From Burkholderiales bacterium (lineage in GTDB: Bacteria > Pseudomonadota > Gammaproteobacteria > Burkholderiales > Burkholderiaceae_D), in assembly GCA_016200895.1 (NCBI GenBank), contig JACQDX010000099.1:1-40144 (forward strand): 40,144 nucleotides of DNA, given 5' to 3'. Below, piece by piece: positions 1 through 8,796 of the stretch (its first letter is position 1; each line of letters starts with the position of its first letter). Made by a program: the position numbers and the translations under genes. The notes beneath the pieces are model-generated. The model was not told where the DNA came from, made no database searches, and saw nothing but the letters and a program-made list of their open reading frames with translations.

Positions 1-297
1 GTCGGCTGGGCAAGTGGGTGGATCAGTTTTGTCGACGCCAACACAAATGGACAGTTTGATGGGGGGGATACCTTAATAAAAGTACAGCCGGCATTGCTGC
101 GTAATGTCTCTGAAGGCTCTGTAGTTCCAGTTCCTCAGACTCAAAACATTGTTATTGACGGAACAGGCAATCGATTTGCTGTAGCTACTTATTTTTATGT
201 TAAACCACCAGATGCATATGTTGGAGCAACCTATAACCGCTACGTTTGCGTCTCTTCTATAGGAAGAGTCAGTGTAGTCAAAACTCTTCCATGCTGA
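1..297 (+). CDS. FimT/GspH-type pseudopilin, 3' end only
   Basis: The open frame runs in from the left edge and ends at TGA 295-297, so only about 98 C-terminal residues are visible. The sequence reads GWASGWISFVDANTNGQFD, then a D-x-L-I pattern. This is typical of the C-terminal GspH/FimT domain, where a Gly-Trp-x-x-F-x-D strand precedes an acidic N-x-x-x-D loop. The prepilin leader and N-terminal helix lie outside the window. It sits 7 bases before pilV and is the first visible gene of a minor-pilin operon, where FimT/FimU normally precedes PilV. FimT-type pilins are inner-membrane-assembled pseudopilins that prime type IV pili, and some bind DNA during uptake. The family call is inference from this short piece. 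Confidence 0.75.
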   Translation, partial: VGWASGWISFVDANTNGQFDGGDTLIKVQPALLRNVSEGSVVPVPQTQNIVIDGTGNRFAVATYFYVKPPDAYVGATYNRYVCVSSIGRVSVVKTLPC

Positions 298-304
298 GGC
301 TGTT

Positions 305-850
305 ATGAAAATTTTTAGTTTGAATAAGCAAAAGGGTGTCTCGATGGTCGAAATCATCGTAACGATGGTTATCGTGGCAATCGGGCTTTTGGGGGTGGCG
401 AGTTTGCAAGCAAATACCTTGAAGTATTTAAAAGGGGCAAATTATCGCTCTGAGGCAACCCAGGCAGCCTACGATATTAGTGATCGTATGCGCGCGAATG
501 GACAGGCAATCAAAGATAAGGATACAGGAATAAACCCGAATTTCTATAGTTATCAAACTGCATACAGCTCGACAGTTGCTGCTTTGCCAACTGTACCATC
601 CTGTTCGAATGTGAATAACTGTACTGCTCAGGAAGTCGCAAATAAAGATGTTGCCGAATGGTTGAGGAATTTGGGCGTGCGTATGTATGGTGGCGCTGGC
701 TATATTACGTTGAATGCAGCGGGAGGGTATGACGTGACTGTGATGTGGAAGGAACCGAATATGACAGCAGTTGACCCTTCTTGCCCAACTGGCGCTCCAC
801 CAGCTCCGGGTGCCGGTGTGCGCTGCATTAACCTCAGATTTACACCTTGA
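305..850 (+). CDS. pilV: Type IV pilus modification protein PilV (minor pilin)
   Basis: This 181-residue protein has a short basic leader ending KQKG at residue 11, the +1 residue V12 and Glu16 at +5. A hydrophobic helix follows (VEIIVTMVIVAIGLLGVASL). This is a prepilin peptidase (PilD) site of the PilV kind. The downstream pattern SEATQAAYDISDRMRANGQA is characteristic of PilV proteins. The product is expected in the inner membrane before assembly into the pilus-tip priming complex with PilW, PilX, FimT/FimU and PilY1. An SD-like GAGG (296-299) overlaps the stop of the upstream pseudopilin gene, and the 3' end abuts pilW, so the genes are probably cotranscribed. Confidence 0.9.
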   Translation: MKIFSLNKQKGVSMVEIIVTMVIVAIGLLGVASLQANTLKYLKGANYRSEATQAAYDISDRMRANGQAIKDKDTGINPNFYSYQTAYSSTVAALPTVPSCSNVNNCTAQEVANKDVAEWLRNLGVRMYGGAGYITLNAAGGYDVTVMWKEPNMTAVDPSCPTGAPPAPGAGVRCINLRFTP

Positions 851-861
851 TTGAGGCGAAT

Positions 862-1830
862 ATGAAAAGAATGCAAACAAAATATTCAAAAGGACGAACC
901 TTGATTGAGGTGATGATCGCCATGGCAATTGGGCTGGTTATTTCCTTGGCTGTTACGTCCTTGTTTGTGAGTAATTCGCAAACTTATAGGATTTTCGATG
1001 ATAAATCTTTAATGGAAGAAGACGGGCGTATGGCCCTGAATATCCTGGCAGTTCATGTGCGTCAGGCGGGTTATGGAAATTTGATGAATTCTGGATTTCA
1101 GGCCGACAGTGGCGGCGGTTCAACAGATTATAATCCTGGAGTTATAGCCGCTAATGAAGCGGTTCGTGGATGTACTGGAGGATTTGTTTCGGAAACCGGC
1201 GACCCTACGCAGTGTAATAATACAAGCACTACACCAGATGCGTTCCTCATAAAGTACGTGGCGAGCGGTGATAACACTAACTCAGTGAGCGCATCGGGTG
1301 TTGCCGTTCCTACAGATTGTTTGGGGCAAACCATTGCGAGCAGTGCTTCAGGAACATACATTGTCGAAAATCGCTTTTATGTCGCTAGTAATCCTAGTAC
1401 GAGTCGCCGTGAACTGTATTGTGCTGGCAATGGGGGCGTGGGATTTGGTGTAACTCCATTGAATGCCGGTCAGCCATTTATGGAAAATGTGGTTGATATG
1501 AAGATTACTTACGGCTATGACCAGCAAGGAACCAAGTCAGCTAATAGTTTCTTTAGCGCTGCCTCTTTGGAGAGCCCCACAGTGCCTGAACCAATGTCTA
1601 ATGGCGCACTCGTTGATCAGACTATTAATCCTTGGGAGACCAAGTGGGGGCGAGTAGTTTCCGCAAAAATCTGTTTGGTTATGCGCTCTGCTAACGATAA
1701 TTTGACACCTGCGCCTACAAAATATACAGACTGCTCCGGCACTGTCGTCACTGCGACTGATAAAAGATTGTATACAACATTTTCAACGGTAGTTGCTCTG
1801 CGCGCACGTGCATCAGGACGGACACTATGA
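862..1830 (+). CDS. pilW: Type IV pilus minor pilin PilW
   Basis: PilW primes pilus assembly as part of the tip complex. The protein has a leader ending SKG at residue 11, Glu16 at +5 and the hydrophobic helix LIEVMIAMAIGLVISLAVTS. An acidic stretch SLMEEDGRMALNILAVHVRQAGY follows and is highly typical of PilW. I chose ATG 862 (322 residues) over the in-frame TTG at 847. The ATG has a GAGG element at 853-856 six bases upstream and gives the leader length seen in the sister pilins, whereas the TTG overlaps the pilV stop. The gene ends in a 4-base ATGA overlap with pilX, which suggests translational coupling. Confidence 0.9.
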   Translation: MKRMQTKYSKGRTLIEVMIAMAIGLVISLAVTSLFVSNSQTYRIFDDKSLMEEDGRMALNILAVHVRQAGYGNLMNSGFQADSGGGSTDYNPGVIAANEAVRGCTGGFVSETGDPTQCNNTSTTPDAFLIKYVASGDNTNSVSASGVAVPTDCLGQTIASSASGTYIVENRFYVASNPSTSRRELYCAGNGGVGFGVTPLNAGQPFMENVVDMKITYGYDQQGTKSANSFFSAASLESPTVPEPMSNGALVDQTINPWETKWGRVVSAKICLVMRSANDNLTPAPTKYTDCSGTVVTATDKRLYTTFSTVVALRARASGRTL

Positions 1831-2381
1831 ATACTAAGTACAAAGCCCAGACTGGGTTTGTCATGCTGACCTCACTGGTCTTTTTGATGGTCTTGACCAT
1901 ACTAGCGATAACGGCTGTGAAGCGGGCAACACAGGATGAGGGTATCGCCAATAATTTAAGGGGGCAGAATCTTGCTTTCCAGGCGGCAGAAACGGCCTTG
2001 CGTTTTTGTCAAAAAGAAATAGAAGTTACTGGCGCTGGTTCAGAATTGGGAACTGGCGTGGTTCAGACTGTGAATGGTGTACCTGTAAATATTTACCCTG
2101 GCTTGCCAGGTTCACCCATGCCTAACTTGTGGCAAACAAGGTCGAATTGGACTACTAAGGCTTTTACATTACCAGCGAATACTGTTCCTAATGTATCAGC
2201 GCAGCCAGAATGCATGATAGAGGAGTGGAAAAAATTGAATGAAACTTTCGGGATGACAGAAGGTGTGAATGCAGGTTCTGGCATTGGTAAAGCATATGTG
2301 ATTACCGCGCGAGGCCAGGGAGTAACTGCAAACACGGTAATCTGGCTACAAGTTGAATGGTATCTGGGATCAGGTGCGTAA
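1827..2381 (+). CDS. pilX: Type IV pilus assembly protein PilX (minor pilin)
   Basis: This 184-residue protein has a leader ending QTG at residue 10 and a hydrophobic helix (FVMLTSLVFLMVLTILAITAV). RATQDEGIANNLRGQNLAFQAAETAL follows, the PilX_N pattern. Residue +5 after the cleavage site is Thr rather than Glu, which is usual for PilX-type minor pilins and fits a place at the fibre tip. The ATG overlaps the pilW stop by 4 bases. In other bacteria PilX and PilY1 act together at the tip, in adhesion, aggregation and surface sensing, and here they are also adjacent. Confidence 0.88.
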   Translation: MNTKYKAQTGFVMLTSLVFLMVLTILAITAVKRATQDEGIANNLRGQNLAFQAAETALRFCQKEIEVTGAGSELGTGVVQTVNGVPVNIYPGLPGSPMPNLWQTRSNWTTKAFTLPANTVPNVSAQPECMIEEWKKLNETFGMTEGVNAGSGIGKAYVITARGQGVTANTVIWLQVEWYLGSGA

Positions 2382-2432
2382 CTGAGCACAATGACTGAGC
2401 TGAGGCGAGAAAAGCAAATTTAAGAGGAAATC

Positions 2433-5400
2433 ATGATTAATACATTAAGAAAACCAGTCAGTTATTACTTGATCTGTGCACTTGCAGCTCAACTCGGCAT
2501 ATCTGGCTATGCATACGCTGGTATTTCGCAAGTGCCACCTTTGGTGAAGCCCAATGTGCCACCAAATATTTTTTATACTCTTGATGACTCAGGCTCGATG
2601 ATGTTCGAGATGATGCCCGACGATATTCCAAAAACTGGTGATCCAACACTGGACAGATATTGGAATGGCAGTAGCTGGCAGGTAAAAGGCACCGAAATGG
2701 ATAACTACTGTGCAAATACAGGCCATTCTTGCTGGGTGACAAATGTATTCCCCAAACCTGCCAATTTATATAATGTTGGCGGTGCCGGTGACTACGGTTC
2801 AGCTAATCAGGTTGTAGTAGGTTTTAATCATAATATTACCGTTGCCCGTTGGCGTTCGTCCGATATCAACAAGGCTTACTATGATCCAAAAGTCTTGTAT
2901 CAACCTTGGGCCGCGGCAGGTGGTGGGCAGATGTCGTCTGCAAACGTTGCGGCCGCTTTATATAATCCAGTCGCACCAAATGGTGGTACTAACACCAACG
3001 TGATCGACTTGACACAAAATCAGACCTTCGCTGCGGGAACCTATTCCTGGTTAAAAGATGATGCCAGTGACTATGAAACGACTGCACATACGATTTTTCC
3101 TGCGCTCTATTATATCTATAACGGCGGCACCGGTTGTACTACCAGTATATTGACTTGTTTTACCAGGATTGAAATCAAGGCCGGCACTACTTTACCTGCT
3201 AAAGCACCTGCCAGGACAGATTGCCCGTTAACAGCCTGTACAATTGCGCAGGAGTTGCAGAATTTTGCAAATTGGTTTCAATACCACCGTTCGCGTATCC
3301 TGACCGCACGTGGTGGTAGTGGGCAGGCGTTTTCCAAGCAAAGCTCAACAATTCGGGTTGGCTTTGGGACAATTAATACGAGTGGTACGATCATAAACAA
3401 GGTTTCCGATGATTTTAGTACTACTAATAAAACTAATTTCCTGAATACTTTATATAAGCAGAGGATGCCGGCTGCCGGCACTCCTTTGCGTAATGCGGTG
3501 GATGATGTTGGCCAGTATTTTACCGACACTTCTATCACTGGACCGTGGCAAACGCAGAGTGGTGTTGGTACGGCAAGCACACAACTCACTTGCCGTCAAA
3601 ACTACAATATCCTGATGACAGATGGTTATTGGAATGGTGCGGCAGCAGCAGGCGGTCGTAACGCTAATTATGATGGTACAGCTGGACCTACGATCACAGG
3701 GCCTAGCTCGACCTATACGTACTCGCCAGTGGGGCCATATAGTGATACTTATAGTGATACCCTGGCGGATATTGCGTTTTATTATTGGTCGCGTGACCTA
3801 CGTCCTGACTGGACTTCAGCAAAGAAAAATGTCCCCGTTTCTGGTGCCGACCCCGCATTTTGGCAGCATTTGGTTCACTTTACCGTAGGTTTGGGCGTTA
3901 ATGGAAGCCTGGATTCAAATGCTGATTTGCCGGCACTGACTGCTGGTACAAAACAGTGGCCTCAGGCGTCTACAAATCAGGTTGATGATTTGTGGCACGC
4001 GGCAGTTAATTCACGAGGTAAGTACTTTAGTGCATCGAATCCTACTGAATTTGCGAATGCTCTGGAGTCCTCATTGAATACCATTTCAGAGCGTATTGGT
4101 GATGCGGCTGCGGTAGGTACCTCCAGCAATACTGTGCGTAGTGGTAGTAGTTTGTATACCTCAAGTTATCGTACATCTGACTGGTCAGGTCAGGTTGTGC
4201 AAAGGCCCTTGGATGCCGATGGGAATCTCACTACTGGTGGTTGGACTGCCTCGATACCTGCATTTTCAACCAGAAAAGATAATGTTTATACCTATGTTGA
4301 TTCAACCGTAAAAGGTAAGAAGTTTGAGCTGCTCAATTTGGCTCCTGCTGACCAGGTATTGTTCACGACCGAGGCGGCAACTTATAGCCCACCTGGCGCA
4401 GTTACTGCGACCAATATTGTTGATTATATTAAAGGTGGACCTAATCTTGGGTATTTGCGTCCGCGCACTATGTCATTCGGCGATTTTGTAAATTCTGCAC
4501 CACAGTACATGAAGGAAGGAAATGATAGCGGTTATTCATTCTTGCCAGTGGGTGCGCCTGAAAAAGCAAATTCGTATAATGATTTCCTGACAGTAAAAAG
4601 AGCACGTGCATCTATGGTGTACATCGGCGGTAATGACGGTATGTTGCATGCACTGGATGGTGCAACCGGTATTGAAAAATTCGCTTACGTACCTAAAGCA
4701 GCCATCAGTAATTTGCCATTGTTGTCCAGAACCACTTATGGACATAAATTCTTTGTTGACGGCACTCCTTCATTAGGAGACTACTGGAACAATGGTTGGA
4801 AAACTGCCTTGGTAGGAACAACTGGGGCTGGCGGTCGCTCCGTATTTGCAATGGATGTAACTGATCCTACTGCCTTTGATGCTAGCAAAATCTTGTGGGA
4901 AATTACTTCTGCAAATGATGGTGATCTGGGTTACACGATCGGTAATGCACAAATTGGTCGCATGCCAAATGGCGACTGGGTTGCTGTCATGGGTAATGGC
5001 TATGAGAGCGATAATAAACACGCGGTATTGTTTATAATCCGTCTCAAAGATGGTGTCATTACGAAGGTGGATACTGGGGTCGGGAATGCAACGACGCCAA
5101 ATGGCATGGCCTCACCGAAACTCTTGATGAATTCGGATGCCACCATTAAAGCAATTTATGCAGGTGATTTGTTAGGAAATTTGTGGAAATTCAATGTTGC
5201 CAATAGTGGTACCACCATTGCGTTTTCCAATGCGCCCTTGTTTAAAGCGATACGTGCTACCAAAACTCAGCCGATTACTGTACAGCCTGACTTAGTGCCT
5301 CACCCTAAAGGTGGTGCAATCGTGTTGTTTGGTACCGGCAAGATTTATGAAACTGATGACCCATTGAATACCGATATTCAATCTATTTATGGTGTGTGGG

Positions 5401-5960
5401 ATAACTTCGGCGTACCAAGCGTTACAACAAGTGCTATTACTGGTAGTCAATCTGCCTTGCAAAAGCAGACTTTGACTGCAACGGGTTCTTTCTACACTGT
5501 AAATAATTTACCTGTTGACTACACGTCCAAACGTGGTTGGTATATGGACCTGGATACAACATTGTCTACTGGTGAGCGTATTACAATAGACCCACAAGTG
5601 TATTTTGATGAGGTAGTATTTACGTCGATTATTCCAGCAGGCGCGACAGACACCTGTTCATCTGATGGTAAATCAACAACCTTTATCTTACGTTCTTTGA
5701 CAGGCGGTGTATTCCCCTACCCAACAATAGATACAACGGGAGACGGCAAGGTGGATGCGGCAGATACACTGGTTGCTGGTAAACAAGGTTCATTGACGTT
5801 CGGTACTACGATTTTGAAAAAAGGTGCAAAGTCTATTATTTATCAACCGCCATCTTCTGGTTCAACAGATGCAAGTGGACCAAAACCGAATAAACTGGAC
5901 ATAATTCAAAATGCTAATCCGTCAAAACGCATCTGGAGGCAACTCTTGCGTACGGATTGA
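2433..5960 (+). CDS. pilY1: PilY1-type pilus tip adhesin / assembly factor
   Basis: This 1175-residue secreted protein has an N-terminal signal-like segment (about residues 9-29, ending AYA). A von Willebrand A-like start follows: FYTLDDSGSM carries a MIDAS-type D51-x-S53-x-S55. The C-terminal half (from about residue 690) has PilY1 beta-propeller patterns such as VYIGGNDGMLHALDGATG and GNLWKFNV. An EF-hand/dockerin-like loop DTTGDGKVDAAD lies at residues 1100-1111 with Asp at loop positions 1, 5, 9 and 12. PilY1 proteins sit at the pilus tip, counter retraction in a calcium-dependent way and mediate adhesion or mechanosensing. The gene has a good RBS (AAGAGGAAATC) before ATG 2433. Length matches the family (about 1100-1300 residues). 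Confidence 0.93.
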   Translation: MINTLRKPVSYYLICALAAQLGISGYAYAGISQVPPLVKPNVPPNIFYTLDDSGSMMFEMMPDDIPKTGDPTLDRYWNGSSWQVKGTEMDNYCANTGHSCWVTNVFPKPANLYNVGGAGDYGSANQVVVGFNHNITVARWRSSDINKAYYDPKVLYQPWAAAGGGQMSSANVAAALYNPVAPNGGTNTNVIDLTQNQTFAAGTYSWLKDDASDYETTAHTIFPALYYIYNGGTGCTTSILTCFTRIEIKAGTTLPAKAPARTDCPLTACTIAQELQNFANWFQYHRSRILTARGGSGQAFSKQSSTIRVGFGTINTSGTIINKVSDDFSTTNKTNFLNTLYKQRMPAAGTPLRNAVDDVGQYFTDTSITGPWQTQSGVGTASTQLTCRQNYNILMTDGYWNGAAAAGGRNANYDGTAGPTITGPSSTYTYSPVGPYSDTYSDTLADIAFYYWSRDLRPDWTSAKKNVPVSGADPAFWQHLVHFTVGLGVNGSLDSNADLPALTAGTKQWPQASTNQVDDLWHAAVNSRGKYFSASNPTEFANALESSLNTISERIGDAAAVGTSSNTVRSGSSLYTSSYRTSDWSGQVVQRPLDADGNLTTGGWTASIPAFSTRKDNVYTYVDSTVKGKKFELLNLAPADQVLFTTEAATYSPPGAVTATNIVDYIKGGPNLGYLRPRTMSFGDFVNSAPQYMKEGNDSGYSFLPVGAPEKANSYNDFLTVKRARASMVYIGGNDGMLHALDGATGIEKFAYVPKAAISNLPLLSRTTYGHKFFVDGTPSLGDYWNNGWKTALVGTTGAGGRSVFAMDVTDPTAFDASKILWEITSANDGDLGYTIGNAQIGRMPNGDWVAVMGNGYESDNKHAVLFIIRLKDGVITKVDTGVGNATTPNGMASPKLLMNSDATIKAIYAGDLLGNLWKFNVANSGTTIAFSNAPLFKAIRATKTQPITVQPDLVPHPKGGAIVLFGTGKIYETDDPLNTDIQSIYGVWDNFGVPSVTTSAITGSQSALQKQTLTATGSFYTVNNLPVDYTSKRGWYMDLDTTLSTGERITIDPQVYFDEVVFTSIIPAGATDTCSSDGKSTTFILRSLTGGVFPYPTIDTTGDGKVDAADTLVAGKQGSLTFGTTILKKGAKSIIYQPPSSGSTDASGPKPNKLDIIQNANPSKRIWRQLLRTD

Positions 5961-5994
5961 TATTACCAATAAATAAATTTGACAGAGGTGTTAA

Positions 5995-6441
5995 GTGTTA
6001 CCACAGAAATCAAAAAAGGGTTTTACCCTGGTTGAATTAATGATAGCGGTAGTCATAATTGGTATTTTGGCTGCTATTGCGATCCCTTCCTATCTGGAGC
6101 ATGTGAGAAGGGGAAGGCGTGCGGATGCCAAAGCCAAGATTATGCAAAATGATCAGTTTATGGCGAGTTTTCTTGCGATTAATGACCGATATGATATTGA
6201 TAAAGGCGGTACTGCTGTAGCATTACCTGTGGTTGCAAGTCCCGGCGGCGCAACCGGGGCTTCAATTGACTACAACATTAGTTTTGCGGTCGCCACTACA
6301 GCAACAACCTACAGGATACAGGCAGTGCCGCGCGCTGGAGGTAAAATGGCGACTGACCCTTGCGGGACTTTCACGATTGATAATTTTGGTGCCAGAACAG
6401 TGTCAGGATCGCTTTCTGTGGATGAGTGTTGGTATAAGTAA
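5995..6441 (+). CDS. pilE: PilE-like type IV pilin
   Basis: The start is GTG 5995, with an AGAGG-type RBS in the preceding 15 bases. The leader MLPQKSKKG is cut before F10, with Glu14 at +5, followed by the canonical helix FTLVELMIAVVIIGILAAIAIPSY. A C-terminal Cys pair (DPCG and DECWYK) would close the D-loop. In related bacteria a PilE-type minor pilin ends the fimT-pilV-pilW-pilX-pilY1 operon, as here. At 148 residues it fits minor pilins; it could also be a major pilin, but the operon position favours a minor role. It ends 17 bases from the convergent nrdR stop, leaving no room for a separate strong terminator. Confidence 0.9.
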   Translation: MLPQKSKKGFTLVELMIAVVIIGILAAIAIPSYLEHVRRGRRADAKAKIMQNDQFMASFLAINDRYDIDKGGTAVALPVVASPGGATGASIDYNISFAVATTATTYRIQAVPRAGGKMATDPCGTFTIDNFGARTVSGSLSVDECWYK

Positions 6442-6458
6442 ATATAGCTATTTGCAGT

Positions 6459-6911
6459 TTAGCTCTTCCTGACTTCCTGAATCGCCTCGGCAAATTCGGA
6501 TACATCTTCAAAGCTTTTGTACACAGAAGCGAAGCGGATGTAGGCGATTTTGTCGAGGCGTTTCAATTCGCGCATGACTAGTTCACCCAGGTGGCCGGAC
6601 ATGACTTCGCGCTCTCCGCTGGACAATAATTTTTCTTCTATTCTTTGTATGGCTGTCTCAACAGCTTCGGCCGATACCGGGCGCTTGCGCAGGGCCAGCA
6701 TCAGGCTGGCGCGCAGCTTGGCGGTTTCGTATTCTGTGCGGCTGCCGTTTTTCTTGACGATGACGGGCATCACCAGTTCTATACGCTCATAGGTGGTAAA
6801 GCGCTTATCGCAGTCGGCACAGCGACGGCGACGGCGGATGACATTACCTTCTTCTGAAACGCGGGTGTCGATGACCTGAGTGTCATCGTGGTGGCAAAAT
6901 GGGCATTTCAT
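6459..6911 (-). CDS. nrdR: Transcriptional repressor NrdR
   Basis: This 150-residue protein has a zinc ribbon formed by C3-x-x-C6 and C31-x-x-C34. The hallmark stretch [20 protein letters not shown] lies between and after these cysteines. An ATP-cone domain covers about residues 49-139. NrdR senses dATP/ATP and represses ribonucleotide reductase operons by binding NrdR boxes; none was recognised in this window. Length and motifs match the family closely. It lies downstream of glyA on the same strand, but a strong hairpin terminator separates the two, so nrdR probably has its own promoter in 6912-6985. Confidence 0.97.
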   Translation of the reverse strand: MKCPFCHHDDTQVIDTRVSEEGNVIRRRRRCADCDKRFTTYERIELVMPVIVKKNGSRTEYETAKLRASLMLALRKRPVSAEAVETAIQRIEEKLLSSGEREVMSGHLGELVMRELKRLDKIAYIRFASVYKSFEDVSEFAEAIQEVRKS

Positions 6912-6990
6912 GGCGTATAGAGATCCGTTAATTTACTGGCTTACTTACTTATAGGCTTAGTGCTTGCTTATTTTATTGCTTTTATAAAAA

Positions 6991-7010
6991 AGCCACTCGT
7001 CTGAGTGGCT
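6991..7010 (-). terminator. Rho-independent terminator of glyA
   Basis: A perfect 8-bp stem AGCCACTC/GAGTGGCT with a 4-base loop is flanked by A-rich bases on the left (6986-6990) and T-rich bases on the right (7011-7014). Read on the - strand it gives a hairpin followed by a T-run, placed about 100 bases after the glyA stop and 80 bases before the nrdR start. It can work in both directions. Confidence 0.85.
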
Positions 7011-7077
7011 TTTTATTGTGCTTTTTGAGCCTGCTTATTTCAGTTTAAGATCAAACTTGAATTTTCAAGCTGACATG

Positions 7078-7125
7078 AAGCCTGATACTAAGCCTGATAT
7101 TAAGCCCGATATCAAGCCTGATAAA
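7078..7125 (-). repeat. Four-copy 12-bp tandem repeat covering the glyA stop codon
   Basis: The + strand shows four consecutive 12-base units of the form AAGCCTGATANN. Read on the - strand in the glyA frame, the units are TATCAGGCTTGA, TATCGGGCTTAA, TATCAGGCTTAG and TATCAGGCTTCA. Each unit encodes Tyr-Gln/Arg-Ala; the first three then end in TGA, TAA and TAG respectively. The first unit is the real C-terminus of GlyA and its stop. Confidence 0.9.
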
Positions 7126-8362
7126 CCGGGAATGCATCAGTCAATTGTTTGACTTCAGCCTTCACACGTTCTATCGTCGCTGCATCGTGTGGATTGTCGA
7201 GCACGTCAGCGATCAGATTGCCTACCTTGACGGCTTGTTCTTCCTTGAAACCACGAGTAGTAAAAGCTGGGCTACCTAAACGGATACCAGAAGTGACCAT
7301 AGGTTTTTGCGGGTCATTAGGAATGCCGTTCTTGTTGCAAGTCATGTGGGCAGAACCCAGGATGGCTTCCGCTTCTTTACCTGTCAAGTTTTTAGGACGC
7401 AGGTCGACCAGCATCACATGAGATTCAGTACGGCCAGAAACGATGCGCAGGCCGCGATCAGTCAAGGTGTTTGCCAGGGCAGCAGCATTCTTGACTACTT
7501 GTTCCTGATAAGCCTTGAATTCTGGTGTCAGCGATTCTTTAAAGGCAACTGCTTTACCCGCGATAACGTGCATCAATGGGCCACCCTGGATGCCAGGGAA
7601 GATAGCAGAATTGATCTTCTTGGCGATCGCTTCATCATTCGTCAAAATGATACCGCCGCGTGGGCCGCGCAGGCTCTTGTGGGTCGTGGATGTGACCACA
7701 TCAGCGAAAGGCACAGGGTTAGGATAAACACCTGCAGCGATCAAGCCAGCATAGTGGGCCATGTCGACCATGAAGTAAGCACCGATTTCTTTGGCGATTT
7801 TTGAAAATCGTTCGAAGTCTATGCGCAGCGCAAATGCCGAAGCACCAGCGATGATCAGTTTTGGTTTAGCTTCGCGTGCCAGTTTTTCCATGGCGTCGTA
7901 GTCAATATCTTCTTGCTCGTTGAGGCCATAAGATACGACGTTGAACCATTTGCCGGACATATTCAAAGGCATGCCGTGGGTCAGGTGACCACCTTCAGCC
8001 AGGCTCATGCCCATGATGGTGTCGCCTGGGTTCAGCAAGGCAAAGAATACGCCCTGATTGGCTTGTGAACCAGAATTAGGCTGTACATTGGCAAAATTGG
8101 CGTTGAACAATTGCTTCAGGCGGTCAATCGCCAGTTGTTCAACCACGTCTACATGTTCGCAACCGCCGTAATAGCGCTTGCCTGGATAACCTTCAGCATA
8201 TTTGTTGGTCAACTGGGAGCCTTGGGCTTCCATGACGGCTGGGGAGCAATAGTTTTCAGAGGCGATCAACTCGATATGCTCTTGTTGACGGACGTTTTCT
8301 TTTTGTATCGTAGCAAACAGTTCTGGATCTACGTTGGCGAGGGTATGGTTTTTTGCAAACAT
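7112..8362 (-). CDS. glyA: Serine hydroxymethyltransferase
   Basis: GlyA converts serine and tetrahydrofolate to glycine and 5,10-methylene-THF in the cytosol, supplying one-carbon units. The 416-residue length is standard. The N-terminus has [20 protein letters not shown], the family signature, and YPGKRYYGG follows. The PLP lysine is K229 in [14 protein letters not shown], with D200 and H203 in MVDMAHYAG. The start ATG is preceded by AGGAA at a suitable distance. In Burkholderiales glyA commonly neighbours nrdR and the tol genes, as here. The only oddity is that the C-terminal codons and stop are part of a four-copy 12-bp tandem repeat. Confidence 0.98.
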   Translation of the reverse strand: MFAKNHTLANVDPELFATIQKENVRQQEHIELIASENYCSPAVMEAQGSQLTNKYAEGYPGKRYYGGCEHVDVVEQLAIDRLKQLFNANFANVQPNSGSQANQGVFFALLNPGDTIMGMSLAEGGHLTHGMPLNMSGKWFNVVSYGLNEQEDIDYDAMEKLAREAKPKLIIAGASAFALRIDFERFSKIAKEIGAYFMVDMAHYAGLIAAGVYPNPVPFADVVTSTTHKSLRGPRGGIILTNDEAIAKKINSAIFPGIQGGPLMHVIAGKAVAFKESLTPEFKAYQEQVVKNAAALANTLTDRGLRIVSGRTESHVMLVDLRPKNLTGKEAEAILGSAHMTCNKNGIPNDPQKPMVTSGIRLGSPAFTTRGFKEEQAVKVGNLIADVLDNPHDAATIERVKAEVKQLTDAFPVYQA

Positions 8363-8796
8363 GGCGGTTCCTGATTATTCCTGTAAATAAACAATGATTG
8401 TTGTTAATGAGGTGTCTGAAACGGATATGGGGCAGCCTCATTGCTTTTACCATCAGGCTACCCAGGCGCACGGCTGGAGTCAGATTGACTCCGAAATCTC
8501 ACGCTTCCCGATGGATCTCCATCTTTGGCCAGAATTCTTGCTCGTCGTAATTACAAAAGAGAGCAGAGTTGGCCGTTTCGCCAGTCACGTGAAATGAAAT
8601 GGTGATTGGATTTTACGTGATGGCGTTTGAATGGGCAAGTGCCAGCGTTGCTATTGGAAAAATTAATTTTCACACAAGTATGTATCTTGAAATTTTCGAC
8701 GCTCAAGTATTGGATGACAAAAGCACTTAAAATAGTATGTATTCAGGCTGACAAGTCAGCTAGACAAATTACCTACAAAAACTTAAGGAATTCAGC
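8363..8796. other. Divergent intergenic region between glyA and ydfG
   Basis: These 434 bases hold no convincing gene; the short open frames have no RBS or recognisable protein character. Visible structure includes a perfect 7-bp dyad GGAGTCA-GAT-TGACTCC at 8476-8492. A longer imperfect dyad lies at 8579-8594 and 8611-8625 (CGCCA-TCACGT-AAA against its complement, 16-base loop). A promoter-like pair for ydfG lies near the right end. The region should contain the outward promoters for both glyA and ydfG. No riboswitch was recognised. Confidence 0.5.
8710..8760 (+). promoter_or_regulatory. Candidate ydfG promoter with downstream operator-like dyad
   Basis: TTGGAT (8710-8715) and TAGTAT (8733-8738) are separated by 17 bases, a plausible sigma-70 pair. 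Just downstream lies GCTGAC-AA-GTCAGC (8747-8760), a perfect 6-bp dyad. It is placed where a repressor would block initiation. Assignment is by eye only. Confidence 0.4.

Noticed and set aside
428..928. 166-codon open frame antisense to pilV
   Set aside because: It is covered by a clear pilin gene and shows no protein family features.
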